Source: an uncultured Chromatiaceae bacterium
GTDB taxonomy: Bacteria; Pseudomonadota; Gammaproteobacteria; Chromatiales; Chromatiaceae
Direction of reading: 5' to 3'
NCBI GenBank assembly: GCA_937923175.1
Contig: CALALB010000009.1
Coordinates: 1-64,000 of the forward strand
Length of the DNA stretch: 64,000 nt
The first letter of the stretch is position 1, and every line of letters begins with the position of its first letter. Positions 18,182-28,262 of this stretch are shown here, one piece after another. A model generated the notes under the pieces. It saw only the letters and a list, made by a program, of their open reading frames with translations. It was not told where the DNA came from and made no database searches. The position numbers and the translations under genes were made by a program.

Positions 18182-20266
18182 TCAGAAGACGCGTGACTCT
18201 AGTACGACCACCGCATGCCCGCCGATCTCGTAAAGATCGCCATGCGCCAGCGGGACCTGTCGTTCGGGTGGGACGATAATCCCACCGTCCGGCCAGGTAT
18301 CTATGGCCAGACACCACTGCTGCCCCGGGATCACCGGTAAGGCAAAGCGCTGAGCGATGGATTCCATGTTCAGCATGATATGAAGCGCCGGCTCATCGGG
18401 GCTGCGCCCAGCCAGAGTCCAGGCGAGGGTGCGCCGCGTCGGGTCATCCCAACCCGGATCATAAAGCCTTGTCCCATGCCAGCTAACATCAGGCTGCTCT
18501 TGGCCCGGTTCGGGCTGGCCGGTCAAAAAACGGTCGCGGCGCAAGGCTGGATGACGGCGCCGGAAGGCAATCAGCCCTTGCACAAAGGTGAGCATCTGGC
18601 CCTCGCGCTCGATAGCGCTCCAATCGAACCAGGACAGTTCATTGTCTTGGCAATAGGTATTGTTGTTGCCCTGTTTGCTATGGAGTATCTCATCCCCGGA
18701 CAGCAACATAGGCACCCCTTGGCTGAGCATCAAGAGCGCCATGAAATTGCGGCATTGCCGATGGCGCAACTGGATGACCTCAGGATCAGAGGTCGGACCT
18801 TCCCAACCGCAATTCCAGCTTAGATTATGATTATGACCGTCCCGGTTGTTTTCACCATTGGCCTCATTGTGTTTGCGGTTATAGCTGACCAGATCATGCA
18901 GGGTAAAGCCGTCGTGGCAGGTGATGAAGTTGATCGAATTGGTCGGCAGGCGATGGCGCTGCTCGTACATATCGCTTGAGCCGGCAATGCGGGTCGCAAC
19001 CTCAGGGACCAACCCCGGGTCGCCGCGCACGAAGCTTCTGATCACATCGCGATAACGACCATTCCACTCGGCCCAACGATACCCAGGAAAATCCCCGACC
19101 TGATAGAGCCCGGCGGCATCCCAGGCCTCAGCGATGAGATGGGCCTGTCTAAGTGCGGGCGACAGCTCGATCGACCAAAGCACGGGGGCATGGCGCTGCG
19201 GCGAGCCATCCTCGCCGCGCGCCAAGGCACTGGCCAGATCGAAACGAAAGCCATCGACATGCATCTCCTGGACCCAATACAGCAGGGCATCGATCAAAAA
19301 ACGCGTGACCAATGGGTGATTGCAATTGAGGGTATTGCCGCAGCCGGTATAGTCGCGGTAGCGGCTGGGGTCTCGGGGATCCAGGTGATAAAAGATCTCG
19401 TTGCCTAGACCTTTGAAATGGATGACTGGGCCATCCTCACCGCCTTCAGCCGTGTGATTAAACACCACATCCAGGATGACCCCGATCCCGGCGCGATGCA
19501 ATGCCTTGACCATATCGCGAAACTCATCGCGTGCCCGGGCGGGTTCAACGGCAAACCCTGGGTGCGGGGCAAAAAAGCTATGCGTGCTATAGCCCCAGTA
19601 ATTCTCCAGACCCAGACGGGCCGTAGTGGGAGGGACATCCTGGGGATCAAAGGCCATGACCGGCATCAGCTCGACATGGGTGATCCCAAGTGCCTGGAGA
19701 TAAGGGATCTTGTCGATCAAACCGAGAAAGGTCCCGGGGTAGGCGACACCCGATGAAGGATGGCGGGTAAAGCCCCTGACGTGGAGCTCATAGATGATCG
19801 ATTCATGAAGGGGGATAAAGAGCGGGCGATCGCCCTCCCAGTCATACTCGTCGCGCACCACCTGGGCGCGGATCGCGGTGGCGACATTATCCCCGGGTTG
19901 GCAGGCCGCAGCGCGGTTCCAGAGTCGATCGCTGACCGTTGTGGCCCAGGGATCGAGCAAGACCTTACTACCATCCAGCCGGCTGCCCAGTGCGCCCTGA
20001 GGGTTACCGCCCCAGGCCCGCCAGTTGTAAAAGATCCCGTCGGCTAGATCGCTGACAAAGACATGCCAAAACACAAAGGTCCGATTGATTCGGGGATCCA
20101 GCGGAATGATGGCAAATGGCTCGGGGCTGTCGGCCTGCTCGAATAGCAAGAGCTCAACCCGTTCGGCATGACGCGACATCACGCAAAAATTAACGCCCCC
20201 CTCCATGACCCTGGCTCCGGGTATATCCCAGCGGCCCGGTTTGACCCGGTCACTCAGCGAGCGCAT
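18182..20266 (-). CDS. glgX: Glycogen debranching enzyme GlgX
   Basis: A 694-residue GH13 isoamylase-type enzyme that removes alpha-1,6 branches from phosphorylase-trimmed glycogen. An N-terminal CBM48-like domain (GVNFCVMSRHAERVELLLF) is followed by the TIM-barrel motifs GVILDVVFNHTAEGG, VDGFRFDLASALARG (nucleophile Asp), LIAEAWDAAG (acid Glu) and FITCHDGFTLHDLVSYN. The start at 20266 has a GGAGGAT ribosome-binding site six bases upstream; an ATG eight codons earlier has none. First gene of a glgX-gnd-maf operon. The cell probably stores glycogen. Confidence 0.94.
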   Translation of the reverse strand: MRSLSDRVKPGRWDIPGARVMEGGVNFCVMSRHAERVELLLFEQADSPEPFAIIPLDPRINRTFVFWHVFVSDLADGIFYNWRAWGGNPQGALGSRLDGSKVLLDPWATTVSDRLWNRAAACQPGDNVATAIRAQVVRDEYDWEGDRPLFIPLHESIIYELHVRGFTRHPSSGVAYPGTFLGLIDKIPYLQALGITHVELMPVMAFDPQDVPPTTARLGLENYWGYSTHSFFAPHPGFAVEPARARDEFRDMVKALHRAGIGVILDVVFNHTAEGGEDGPVIHFKGLGNEIFYHLDPRDPSRYRDYTGCGNTLNCNHPLVTRFLIDALLYWVQEMHVDGFRFDLASALARGEDGSPQRHAPVLWSIELSPALRQAHLIAEAWDAAGLYQVGDFPGYRWAEWNGRYRDVIRSFVRGDPGLVPEVATRIAGSSDMYEQRHRLPTNSINFITCHDGFTLHDLVSYNRKHNEANGENNRDGHNHNLSWNCGWEGPTSDPEVIQLRHRQCRNFMALLMLSQGVPMLLSGDEILHSKQGNNNTYCQDNELSWFDWSAIEREGQMLTFVQGLIAFRRRHPALRRDRFLTGQPEPGQEQPDVSWHGTRLYDPGWDDPTRRTLAWTLAGRSPDEPALHIMLNMESIAQRFALPVIPGQQWCLAIDTWPDGGIIVPPERQVPLAHGDLYEIGGHAVVVLESRVF

Positions 20267-20550
20267 CGGCGATCCTCCGGCTGTTAACAACGGCCCAACC
20301 AGCTTGGGACCTCAAATACCCGCGCCCCTTGCCCAATCGATGGGGCAGGATTGCCTCGGGATGGTCGGACTGAGTTACACCTAAGCATAGCTCAGCCAGC
20401 CATCCCTGCTCCGCATGGCTCTAGGAGTTACCGGAGATGATCCGCACCCATAGGGTCGCTCCCTGCCGAATCGATCAGGCCTAGCTGGCCGAGCCATTGA
20501 CCCAAGCCGAGGTCCATGAGTTGGGGGCTGGTTTGCGCCAGGGCGCCTGC

Positions 20551-21519
20551 CTAATCCGACATCGAAAAACGCTCAGGTTGGCGTTGGAGACGCAGCGCCG
20601 AATAGCCATAGACTGCGTCATGGATCGCTTGCAACAGATAGACCTCGCGCAAAGCAGCAAAGGATAGGGTGTTTGCGAGATGGGTGTCGGTAAACAGCAG
20701 GCGTTCAAACAAGGGATCCGTCTGCTCAGGATCGCCCCAGGCGGTCATGAGGACGCTCAGCCATTCCGGATATTCGCACTCGAGGGTCGAGCAGGCTGCA
20801 GGCGGCGCCTGTACCCTAACCGGCACCGGCAGTAAAAAGGTATCAGGGGGTGCGGCTTGGTTAGATTTGGGCTGATAACTGCCTCGCCTAAACCAGTTTG
20901 CCCAATGGCTCAGGGCAGAGGGCGGATGTTCAAAGGCCAAGAACAGCAAATAGCCCTGTTGTTGCGGAAAACAGCCGCGGATCAACCCCCGAAGGATCAG
21001 GCGCTTTGCCGCCGGGCTATCAAGGATACGCACAGCCACAGACTGGCCTGGGGTGAGAGGGTGCTCTGACTGAAGAAATAGCCGATTGGCGGGCAGACCC
21101 TCCAACAGATCCGACCAGCGGTCAACCGTGGGGGCGATGATCTCCAGGCACCAACAGAGCGGCTTGGGGGAAATCTGCCAGACTGGGTCGCTGGTTGCGA
21201 TCTGCGCCAGCAATTTTCCTAGACGCTGTTGCTCGGTCAGACTCAGCTCGATAAAACGCAGGGCGATCAGCTGCGTTTGCCCGACTGACTCCCGGCGCAG
21301 GATCCGGGCAAACAGGGACAGAGGTGTTTCCTGGTTTGGAGGCAGGAGTTGCAGCACAACCTGATCTGCTGAACCTGACCAGGTCTGCTCAAGCTGACCC
21401 AGCGCCCCTCCCCAGGAAAGATCCAAGACTGTCAGCTTGAGCCCTAAGGGTTCAGAGGGAACATAAAGTAGTGCAGGCAGCCGGACATGCAGCCGCGCCT
21501 GGGTCCGCTGATCTTTCAC
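20551..21519 (-). CDS. PilZ-domain protein
   Basis: A 322-residue protein. Its N-terminal ~100 residues fit a PilZ domain, the cyclic-di-GMP receptor fold: an RLHVR motif (RxxxR) at residues 9-13 and VLDLSWGG (DxSxxG) about 20 residues later. A second beta-rich, PilZ-like block may lie at residues 150-220, but its motifs are lost. The rest is unrecognised. The only plausible start is a GTG at 21519 with no clear ribosome-binding site. The frame ends at a TAG (20551-20553) after FSMSD but stays open for another 40 protein-like codons to a TAA at 20428-20430, so the protein may be truncated. Its target process (motility, exopolysaccharide or other) cannot be told. Confidence 0.75.
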   Translation of the reverse strand: MKDQRTQARLHVRLPALLYVPSEPLGLKLTVLDLSWGGALGQLEQTWSGSADQVVLQLLPPNQETPLSLFARILRRESVGQTQLIALRFIELSLTEQQRLGKLLAQIATSDPVWQISPKPLCWCLEIIAPTVDRWSDLLEGLPANRLFLQSEHPLTPGQSVAVRILDSPAAKRLILRGLIRGCFPQQQGYLLFLAFEHPPSALSHWANWFRRGSYQPKSNQAAPPDTFLLPVPVRVQAPPAACSTLECEYPEWLSVLMTAWGDPEQTDPLFERLLFTDTHLANTLSFAALREVYLLQAIHDAVYGYSALRLQRQPERFSMSD

Positions 21520-21608
21520 CGAATTCGTTTACGCGGTCTCTACGGGGGTGGACTCGATCTAATTTAATGTCATTATCCTAACCAATCACTGCTCTGTCTC
21601 GGCGAGCC

Positions 21609-21663
21609 AATACCTGGGGTATTGATCGCCGCCGAACGGCCGGCAGCGCGACCTCGGGAGGTC
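21609..21663 (-). other. Two adjacent hairpins between minus-strand genes
   Basis: AATACC-TGG-GGTATT (21609-21623) and GACCTC-GG-GAGGTC (21650-21663) are perfect inverted repeats in the 186-base gap between the aminotransferase and PilZ genes. Neither is followed by a T run, so they may serve transcript stability rather than termination. Confidence 0.35.
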
Positions 21664-21705
21664 CCCCAACTATTTGACCTTTAGTAAATCTTGGTCCAAT
21701 TGCCG

Positions 21706-22827
21706 TCAACCCGCGAGCAGTTTGTCCAGGATTTGAAGGGCGCGTTCTATAGCCTCGATGGGGGTATAAAAATGCGGCGAAAAACGCAGCCCATCGCCGC
21801 GCTGGGCGCATAGGACACCCCGACGCATCAGCCCCGCATAAAGCTCGGATGAAGGGCGTCCAGGGACGCGAAAGCTGATGATCCCGGCGCGGCGCTCGGG
21901 CGCGCGGTGGGTCAGGAGCTCGAAACCGCGTCGATCGAGCAGATTAATGAGATGATCGGTGCGTCTCTGCAGACGCTGCCAGATCTCGTCTAGACCGACC
22001 TCAGCCAGCAATGACAGACTCGCCTCAAGGGCATGGGCGCCCAGCAGATTCGGGCTTCCGCACTCGAAACGCCGCCCATCCAAGGCAGGTTGCCACTCGG
22101 TCTGCTCGAAGGCAGCGGCATGCTCGACCATATGCCAGCCGAATTCGGTCAATCTCAACCGGGGACGCAGCTCGGGGCGGACATACAAAAGACCCAGACC
22201 TTCGGGGCCCAACAACCATTTATGCCCATCGGCGACGACGAAATCAGCCGGATAACGGCCAAGATCAAAGGGGACCGCCCCCAGACCCTGGATGGCATCG
22301 ACACATAGCAGGATCCCCTGCTGCCGGCACCAGCTCCCAAGCCGGGCCAGATCGAGCCGCAGGCCAGCGGCATACTGGACCCAGCTCACTGCAATCAGGC
22401 GGGTTGAGGCGTCGCACAAGGCCATGAGCTCTGACTCGGGATCGGCGCATCGCTCTAGATCCAGGGCACGCCAGACTACTCCCCGGTCGGCCAGCGCCTG
22501 CCAGACGATCCGGTTGGAGGGAAACTCCTGGGCGATCCCGACGATGCTATCGCCGGCTTGCCAGCTGAGCCCCTGGGCGATGAGCGACAGCCCCTCGGAG
22601 GTGTTCTTGACCAGGGCGATATCGGTTGGCGCGGCCCCGATCAGTCCAGCCAGACGCGCGCGCAGGCGCTGTTCGATCTCAAGCCAGGCCGGATAATGCA
22701 ATGAACCCCAGCGGGCATTCTCCTCGGCAAAACGTCTGACTGCCGCGAGCGTGCGCCTCGGCCAGGGTCCGACCGCAGCATGGTTGAGATGACAGATCCC
22801 TGGGTCGAGTAAAAACTCCTCGTCCAT
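21706..22827 (-). CDS. Class V aminotransferase (cysteine desulfurase-like PLP enzyme)
   Basis: A 373-residue PLP enzyme. Features include HLNHAAVGPWPRRTL, VKNTSEGLSLIAQGL, EFPSNRIVWQAL, VDAIQGLGAVPFDL and the PLP-binding Lys in VADGHKWLLGPEG, then RFECGSPN. These place it in the class V family with IscS/SufS and isopenicillin N epimerase. No clear catalytic Cys loop of a true cysteine desulfurase is seen, so substrate and reaction are open. It starts six bases after the L,D-transpeptidase stop, so it is probably co-transcribed. A role in cell-wall amino-acid metabolism is possible but only inferred. Confidence 0.85.
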   Translation of the reverse strand: MDEEFLLDPGICHLNHAAVGPWPRRTLAAVRRFAEENARWGSLHYPAWLEIEQRLRARLAGLIGAAPTDIALVKNTSEGLSLIAQGLSWQAGDSIVGIAQEFPSNRIVWQALADRGVVWRALDLERCADPESELMALCDASTRLIAVSWVQYAAGLRLDLARLGSWCRQQGILLCVDAIQGLGAVPFDLGRYPADFVVADGHKWLLGPEGLGLLYVRPELRPRLRLTEFGWHMVEHAAAFEQTEWQPALDGRRFECGSPNLLGAHALEASLSLLAEVGLDEIWQRLQRRTDHLINLLDRRGFELLTHRAPERRAGIISFRVPGRPSSELYAGLMRRGVLCAQRGDGLRFSPHFYTPIEAIERALQILDKLLAG

Positions 22828-22833
22828 GAGTCC

Positions 22834-24063
22834 CTAGGCCGGTGCGGCGCTCTGGGGCTGAGCCGCTGGCGCTGGCGGTTGAGCCGGTGCAGTCCCCTGT
22901 GGGGTGGGGGCTGGCAGCTGCTGATCAGGACCAGCGGCTGGCTGTTGGGACGCTGGGGCAACGGTTTCTGCCGGTTTCGGCGCTGGCTGGGGTATCTCGG
23001 CTTGGACGGGTTGGACTGGTGCGGCAGACGAGGTGGCCGGGGCAGGCACACCCGAGGCCGCTTGGGGTGCCTGTTGAGTCTCTGGCGAGGTGGCAGGCAC
23101 CGGCTGGGGGGCGCCAGGTGCTGGCGCAGTCTGCTGGGTTTCTGGATTGACCGGGGCCGGCGCGGTGGGCTGATTGGTCGCAGCGACCTCTGGCCCTAAC
23201 GAAACAGGGGGCTGGGGCACGGGGGCTGGGGCAGACTCAGCGGGTTTGGGCTCGGCAGTCGAGGGGTTCTGAGCTGCAGGCAACGTATGCGCGGCGCTTG
23301 GGATCTTGGCAGAGGTATTCGCGGCCAGGCGCGCGGCCTGGGCGCGCTGTTGCGCAAGATATTCGCTATAGCTTGGCCCCTTGCCCTCAATGGTGACGGG
23401 TGTGCCGGTCGAGACATGTTTAAAGACCACTGGCGCGATCTTGGCCGGCAGCCGGATACAGCCATGCGAGGCGGGGCGACCAGGGCTAGGGATGGGGCCG
23501 GCATGCAGACCGATGCCATCCCCGGTCAAACGCAGATAAAAGGGCATATGGACGCCTTCAAAACGCGCCCCTTCCGGGATGGGGTCGCGCCCGACCTTGG
23601 CATTGGCGCGCAGCACCTGACCTTTTTGGCCATAGATCTTGCCATAGAGGTTCGAGCGTTTGTTCTCGATCTTTTCGGTGATCTGGAAGCGTCCAATTGG
23701 GGTCGGATATTTGGGAACACCGGTGGCCACCGTAGTCCAGCCGATCTCGGTCTCGCCGGAATAAAAGCGCGCCCTTTGGTCATCGGTATTGATCACGATG
23801 CGGGTGATCGGTTGACCTGTGCCCTTCCACTCATACAAGGGCGTCTTGAGCGGTTTATCGGGCTCCTTGGGGGGCTCTGCGGCTGCACCCGGCAGGGGGG
23901 CAGGGCGGATCTCCTCGACAATCGGCGGCTGCGCCTGTGCCTCGGGTTTGGCAGCAAAACGGGCCAGGTCCGCGCAGCCCATCAATCCAGAGATGATCAA
24001 TGCGCTCGCGCTGATCCTAAGGATCGGCGAGGGCCATACCGAGGATCCAGAGTGAATGATCAT
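22834..24063 (-). CDS. L,D-transpeptidase (YkuD family) lipoprotein with Pro/Ala-rich tail
   Basis: A 409-residue lipoprotein: the signal peptide ends in a lipobox (SGLMGC, Cys at about residue 30). The YkuD domain (roughly residues 85-230) begins RIVINTDDQRARFYSGE and carries the catalytic motif HAGPIPSPGRPASHGCIRLP with the nucleophile Cys. Such enzymes form 3-3 cross-links in peptidoglycan or attach proteins to it. The last ~160 residues are a low-complexity Pro/Ala/Gln-rich tail, likely an extended spacer through the periplasm. Just after the domain, EYLAQQRAQAARLAA is a short helical segment. Confidence 0.9.
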   Translation of the reverse strand: MIIHSGSSVWPSPILRISASALIISGLMGCADLARFAAKPEAQAQPPIVEEIRPAPLPGAAAEPPKEPDKPLKTPLYEWKGTGQPITRIVINTDDQRARFYSGETEIGWTTVATGVPKYPTPIGRFQITEKIENKRSNLYGKIYGQKGQVLRANAKVGRDPIPEGARFEGVHMPFYLRLTGDGIGLHAGPIPSPGRPASHGCIRLPAKIAPVVFKHVSTGTPVTIEGKGPSYSEYLAQQRAQAARLAANTSAKIPSAAHTLPAAQNPSTAEPKPAESAPAPVPQPPVSLGPEVAATNQPTAPAPVNPETQQTAPAPGAPQPVPATSPETQQAPQAASGVPAPATSSAAPVQPVQAEIPQPAPKPAETVAPASQQPAAGPDQQLPAPTPQGTAPAQPPAPAAQPQSAAPA

Positions 24064-24459
24064 GGGTCAGGAAACCAGTCTTTAGAATGGCGCAATCGGT
24101 TTTTGCATCGACATATGATCATGAACAGCGCGCGCCTGCCTTGCAAGGGTGCGATGAGCACAGCGAGGGATTGGGTGCTAAGCAGCGCCATGATCGCCTG
24201 GCCATGATTTTTAAAGATCAGGCTCTAAGCGGACCCAGCGGTTTCCCCCAGATGGGGGCGCCTGATGCAGCTGAGCAGGTGCCAGAAGAGGCTTGGGCAG
24301 GGGTGCAACATGATTTGCAGATCCTCCAGCGATAGGGCTTGGAGTGAAGAAATCGGGACGGCCTTAGCCTTGACCAAATCCCTGCCTCTGACTCTACAAT
24401 CCCGAAATTTGGCCATTGGCGGTTGAACGCAGCGCACTCGCATTGTATTGGGTTTGGCG
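24064..24459. other. Intergenic region upstream of prfB
   Basis: 396 bases between two divergent genes without a convincing gene. A plus-strand frame of 82 codons (24087-24335) is open but resembles nothing known and lacks a ribosome-binding site. A CCCCC-AGAT-GGGGG hairpin lies at 24245-24258. TTGACC (24370-24375) and TACAAT (24395-24400), 19 bases apart, could be a weak promoter for prfB. Confidence 0.4.
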
Positions 24460-25558
24460 ATGTCTGATATCAATTCATTATTCAATCAGATCGATGACCT
24501 TAGGGGACGCCTGGAGTCCCTCAGGGGGTATCTTTAACTACGCCGAGTCCAAGGATCGGCTCACCGAGGTCATGCGCGAGCTCGAGGAGCCGGCGCTCTG
24601 GAATGACCCCGAACGCGCCCAGTCACTGGGGCGCGAGCGGGCGCGGCTTGAGTCGGTGGTGCTGAAGATCGATCGGCTCAGCACAGCGCTTGCCGAGACA
24701 GAGGATCTCTTGCGGCTGGCTGCCGAAGAATCCGATGCAGCGACCATTAGCGCACTGGCCGCCGAGCTCAAGGGCCATGAGGCTGAGGTTGCAAACCTTG
24801 AATTTCGCCGGATGTTCTCGGGCGAGATGGATGCCTGCAATGCCTTTCTCGACATCCAGGCCGGATCAGGCGGCACCGAGGCCCAGGACTGGGCCGAGAT
24901 GCTGTTGCGCATGTATCTGCGCTGGGGCGAGCGCAAGGGATTCAAGACCGAGCTGCTCGAGGTCTCGCCGGGCGAGGTAGCTGGCATCAAATCGGCGACC
25001 GTCAGGTTTGAGGGCGACTATGCCTTCGGTTGGCTGCGCACCGAGATCGGGGTCCATCGGCTGGTGCGCAAATCGCCCTTTGATTCGGGCAACCGTCGGC
25101 ATACCTCCTTTGCTGCAGTCTTTGTGTCGCCCGAGATCGATGATTCGATCGAGATCGAGATCAACCCAGCGGATCTCAGGATCGATGTCTATCGCGCCTC
25201 AGGCGCTGGTGGTCAGCATGTCAACCGCACTGAGTCTGCGGTGCGCATCACCCATCTGCCGACCGGGATTGTGGTCCAGTGCCAAAACGATCGCTCCCAG
25301 CATAAAAACCGCGAGCAGGCGATGAAACAACTGCGCGCCAAGCTCTATGAGCTTGAGATGCAGAAACGGCGCGCCAGCCAGCAGGCCCTGGAGGAGAGCA
25401 AGGCCGACATCGGCTGGGGTAGCCAGATCCGCTCCTATGTCCTGGACCAGTCGCGGATCAAGGACCTGCGCACTGGTGTCGAGATCGCCAATACCCAGGC
25501 CGTGCTCGACGGCAACCTCGATCCATTCATCGAGGCGAGCCTGAAAGGCGGGTTGTAG
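24460..25558 (+). CDS. prfB: Peptide chain release factor 2, with programmed +1 frameshift
   Basis: Release factor 2 ends translation at UGA and UAA codons. Translation starts at the ATG at 24460, reads 25 codons to CTT (24532-24534), meets an in-frame TAA (24535-24537), and must shift +1 to continue in the frame AAC TAC GCC to 25558. The product is about 365 residues. Downstream are the stop-recognition tripeptide SPF in [12 protein letters not shown] and the catalytic GGQ in [20 protein letters not shown], with Ala just before SGAGGQ. The shift site (AGGGGG TAT CTT) is the canonical one except that the stop is TAA, not TGA. It precedes lysS by 52 bases, the usual gammaproteobacterial pair. 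Confidence 0.95.
24523..24538 (+). promoter_or_regulatory. prfB: prfB programmed frameshift site with UAA stop
   Basis: AGGGGG acts as the internal Shine-Dalgarno-like element, three bases before the slippery CTT, followed by TAA C. Classical sites read CTT TGA C. The autoregulatory logic (low RF2, slow termination, more shifting, more RF2) is known for UGA; RF1 also reads UAA, so here the switch may respond to both factors. Confidence 0.9.
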
Positions 25559-25610
25559 GCATGCATTGGATAGCCGAATGGTTTTGGATTCAAACTAGGG
25601 CATCTGCCGG

Positions 25611-27146
25611 ATGAATGAAGAATCTCTCGTTGACCTGATTGGTCCCCAGGCCGAAGACCCAAATCGCCTGATCGCCCAGCGGCACGCCAAACTCGCCCGG
25701 TTGCGGGCCCAAGGACCTGCCTTTCCCAATGACTTTCGCCGCGATGCGCTGGCCGGTGAGCTTCATAACCGCTATGACACTCTAGAAAAGGACGTGCTCG
25801 AGAGGCGCGCCATCCCGGTGAGGCTGGCTGGTCGCCTGATGAGCCGGCGGATCATGGGCAAGGCAAGCTTTGCGCACCTGCAGGATATGTCGGGACGCAT
25901 CCAAATCTTCGTGCAGCGCGAGGGGATAGGTGAGGAGGCCTATGAGTTCTTCAAGCGCGAGCTCGACCTGGGCGATATCCTGGGGGTTTCGGGTCGGCTT
26001 TTTAAAACCAAGACGGGCGAATTGTCGGTGCGCTGCGAGCAGGTGCGCCTGCTCGTGAAGTCATTGCGTCCCCTGCCGGAAAAGTTTCATGGACTTGCTG
26101 ATACCGAGACCTGCTATCGCCAGCGTTATCTGGACCTGATCGTCAACCCAGAGACGCGCGCCCTTTTCCAGATGCGCAGTGCGATCGTGCGCTTCGTCCG
26201 CCAGTATCTGGATGCGCGCGGTTATCTCGAGGTCGAGACCCCCATGATGCAGGCTATCCCGGGCGGTGCAGTGGCCCGTCCATTCATCACCCATCACAAT
26301 GCCCTCGACATGCCACTCTTTTTGCGTATCGCCCCTGAACTCTATCTCAAGCGCCTGGTGGTCGGTGGATTCGAGAAGGTCTATGAGCTCAATCGCAACT
26401 TTAGGAACGAAGGGCTCTCGACCCGGCATAATCCCGAGTTCACCATGCTCGAGTTCTATGAGGCATACGCAGACTATCAGGATCTCATGGACATGACCGA
26501 GGACCTTTTGCGCCAGCTGGCCCTTGCGGTTTTGGGCACTACCCAGATCAGCTATCAGGGCCAGACCTATGACCTGGCCCGTCCCTTTGCCCGCTTGAGC
26601 GTGCGCGAGGCCCTGGTGCGTTTCAACCCCCAGCTTGATTCAGATGATCTCGATAAACCCGAGCAGCTGCGTGCCTTTCTTGAGCGATGCGGCATCAAGA
26701 CCCAGGGCGACTGGGGGATAGGTAAGCTGCAATACGAACTCTTTGAGCAGACGGTCGAGGAACGGCTTTTGGAGCCGACCTTTGTCACCGCCTATCCGAC
26801 CGAGGTCTCACCCCTGGCGCGGCGCAATGATCAGGACCCCCAGGTCACCGATCGCTTTGAGCTTTTCATCGGGGGGCGCGAGATCGCGAATGGTTTCTCC
26901 GAGCTCAATGACCCAGAGGATCAGGCCGAGCGTTTTCGCGCCCAGGCAGCAGCAAAGGCAGCCGGTGACCCAGAGGCCATGTATTACGATGCCGACTATA
27001 TCCGGGCGCTCGAATATGGTCTGCCGCCAACCGCAGGCGAGGGGATTGGGATCGACCGACTGGTGATGCTCTTTACCGACTCGCCCTCGATTCGCGATGT
27101 CTTGCTCTTCCCGCATCTGCGTCCCGAATCCAAACCCTCTGGCTAG
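25611..27146 (+). CDS. lysS: Lysyl-tRNA synthetase, class II
   Basis: A 511-residue enzyme that charges tRNA-Lys. An N-terminal OB-fold anticodon-binding domain ([20 protein letters not shown]) precedes the class II catalytic core: motif 1 around [15 protein letters not shown], motif 2 in [20 protein letters not shown], and motif 3 in [16 protein letters not shown]. The length is standard. It follows prfB and probably shares its transcript. Confidence 0.97.
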   Translation: MNEESLVDLIGPQAEDPNRLIAQRHAKLARLRAQGPAFPNDFRRDALAGELHNRYDTLEKDVLERRAIPVRLAGRLMSRRIMGKASFAHLQDMSGRIQIFVQREGIGEEAYEFFKRELDLGDILGVSGRLFKTKTGELSVRCEQVRLLVKSLRPLPEKFHGLADTETCYRQRYLDLIVNPETRALFQMRSAIVRFVRQYLDARGYLEVETPMMQAIPGGAVARPFITHHNALDMPLFLRIAPELYLKRLVVGGFEKVYELNRNFRNEGLSTRHNPEFTMLEFYEAYADYQDLMDMTEDLLRQLALAVLGTTQISYQGQTYDLARPFARLSVREALVRFNPQLDSDDLDKPEQLRAFLERCGIKTQGDWGIGKLQYELFEQTVEERLLEPTFVTAYPTEVSPLARRNDQDPQVTDRFELFIGGREIANGFSELNDPEDQAERFRAQAAAKAAGDPEAMYYDADYIRALEYGLPPTAGEGIGIDRLVMLFTDSPSIRDVLLFPHLRPESKPSG

Positions 27147-27162
27147 GCGGGCGACAGGTGGC

Positions 27163-28191
27163 CTAGTCGGCAAATCCATAGGGTGGCTGATGCAAGCGCA
27201 AGGTGGGTCCGTCCATGCCGAGCCGCACCTCGCCCGCCTCAGCCGCGGCGATCTCGACGACGACTAAGAGGAGAAAGCGCCCAGCGGCAACCGGGCAGAC
27301 ATCGACCACCCAGCCGTCGGTCTGCTGGGAGGTGCTTGCCGGCGCAAAGAGCTCATCGCCGGGTTGGGGCGAGAGACTGGATTCGACCTCGGCAAGATAC
27401 ATACGCCTTTTCAGACGCCCGAGAAACTGCATCCGCGCCACGACCTCCTGGCCCGTATAACAACCCTTGTGGAAGCTCACCCCATCAAGGCGCTGGAGAT
27501 TGAGCATCTGGGGGACAAAGAGCTCAGTGGTGCGATCATAGACATTCGGCAAACCCGCCTCGAGGTCAAGGCAACGCCAATCGACTGCCGAGGCGGGTGC
27601 TGCCTGAGCTGCAAGTGCCTCCCACAGGGCGCTGATCTCAGCAAAGGGGCCCAGGATTTCCAGGCGCGGGGTTGCACCTGGTATACGAATGAGGGACAGG
27701 CTGTCATAGCGGCTAAGACCATGAGCGCGTTCGGGGACGGGTAATCCCTGAGCGACCACCAGTTCGGTGGCCTGAGCGCCAGCGATGCCGATCCTGACCA
27801 AGGCATCACTCGCGTCCTCAAGACTGACCTTAGAACGCAACACAAAGCGTTTGAGCCGCTCCAGGACTGGGGGGATGCGTTCGCGCGGTGCCTGAAGATA
27901 GAAGGTCTCGCCCAGGCGTATGGCCCGAAACAAGGCGATCACCCGGCCCTTATGGCTGCAATGGGCGGTTAGATGGGTATGGTGGTCGGATAGTTCGCGG
28001 ACATCATTGGTCAATTGTCCCTGGAGAAACCCTGCTGCCTCTGGTCCTGCGGCTGCGATCATCCCGAGATGGGAGAGATCGAAGAGCTGGCAGCTGGTTG
28101 CCGCCTGGGGAGGGGGGAAATGGACAATGCCGGCCTCATCGATCGAGGCACCAAACCGCGCCGTGAGAAAATCGCACCATTGATGCATCAT
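27163..28191 (-). CDS. ygfZ: Folate-binding protein YgfZ
   Basis: A 342-residue GcvT-like protein needed for the repair or assembly of certain Fe-S enzymes such as the tRNA methylthiotransferase MiaB. It has QGQLTNDVRELSD near the N terminus and the family signature KGCYTGQEVVARMQFLGR. It is distinct from the true GcvT encoded at 47.8-48.9 kb. The ATG at 28191 (MMHQWCDF) is preferred over an upstream alternative on length. It converges on lysS and diverges from the RNB gene. Confidence 0.9.
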   Translation of the reverse strand: MMHQWCDFLTARFGASIDEAGIVHFPPPQAATSCQLFDLSHLGMIAAAGPEAAGFLQGQLTNDVRELSDHHTHLTAHCSHKGRVIALFRAIRLGETFYLQAPRERIPPVLERLKRFVLRSKVSLEDASDALVRIGIAGAQATELVVAQGLPVPERAHGLSRYDSLSLIRIPGATPRLEILGPFAEISALWEALAAQAAPASAVDWRCLDLEAGLPNVYDRTTELFVPQMLNLQRLDGVSFHKGCYTGQEVVARMQFLGRLKRRMYLAEVESSLSPQPGDELFAPASTSQQTDGWVVDVCPVAAGRFLLLVVVEIAAAEAGEVRLGMDGPTLRLHQPPYGFAD

Positions 28192-28262
28192 GAGCCTTAT
28201 CACCTTGCAGAGCAGCACAGATCGCTGCTCAGTATGCCATGTTCACCTGGAGATAGAAGCAT

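Noticed and set aside
22834-23300. Possible frameshift in the L,D-transpeptidase tail because of its odd composition
   Set aside because: The Pro/Ala/Gln-rich stretch stays in one open frame to a stop six bases before the next gene and is typical of periplasmic spacers.
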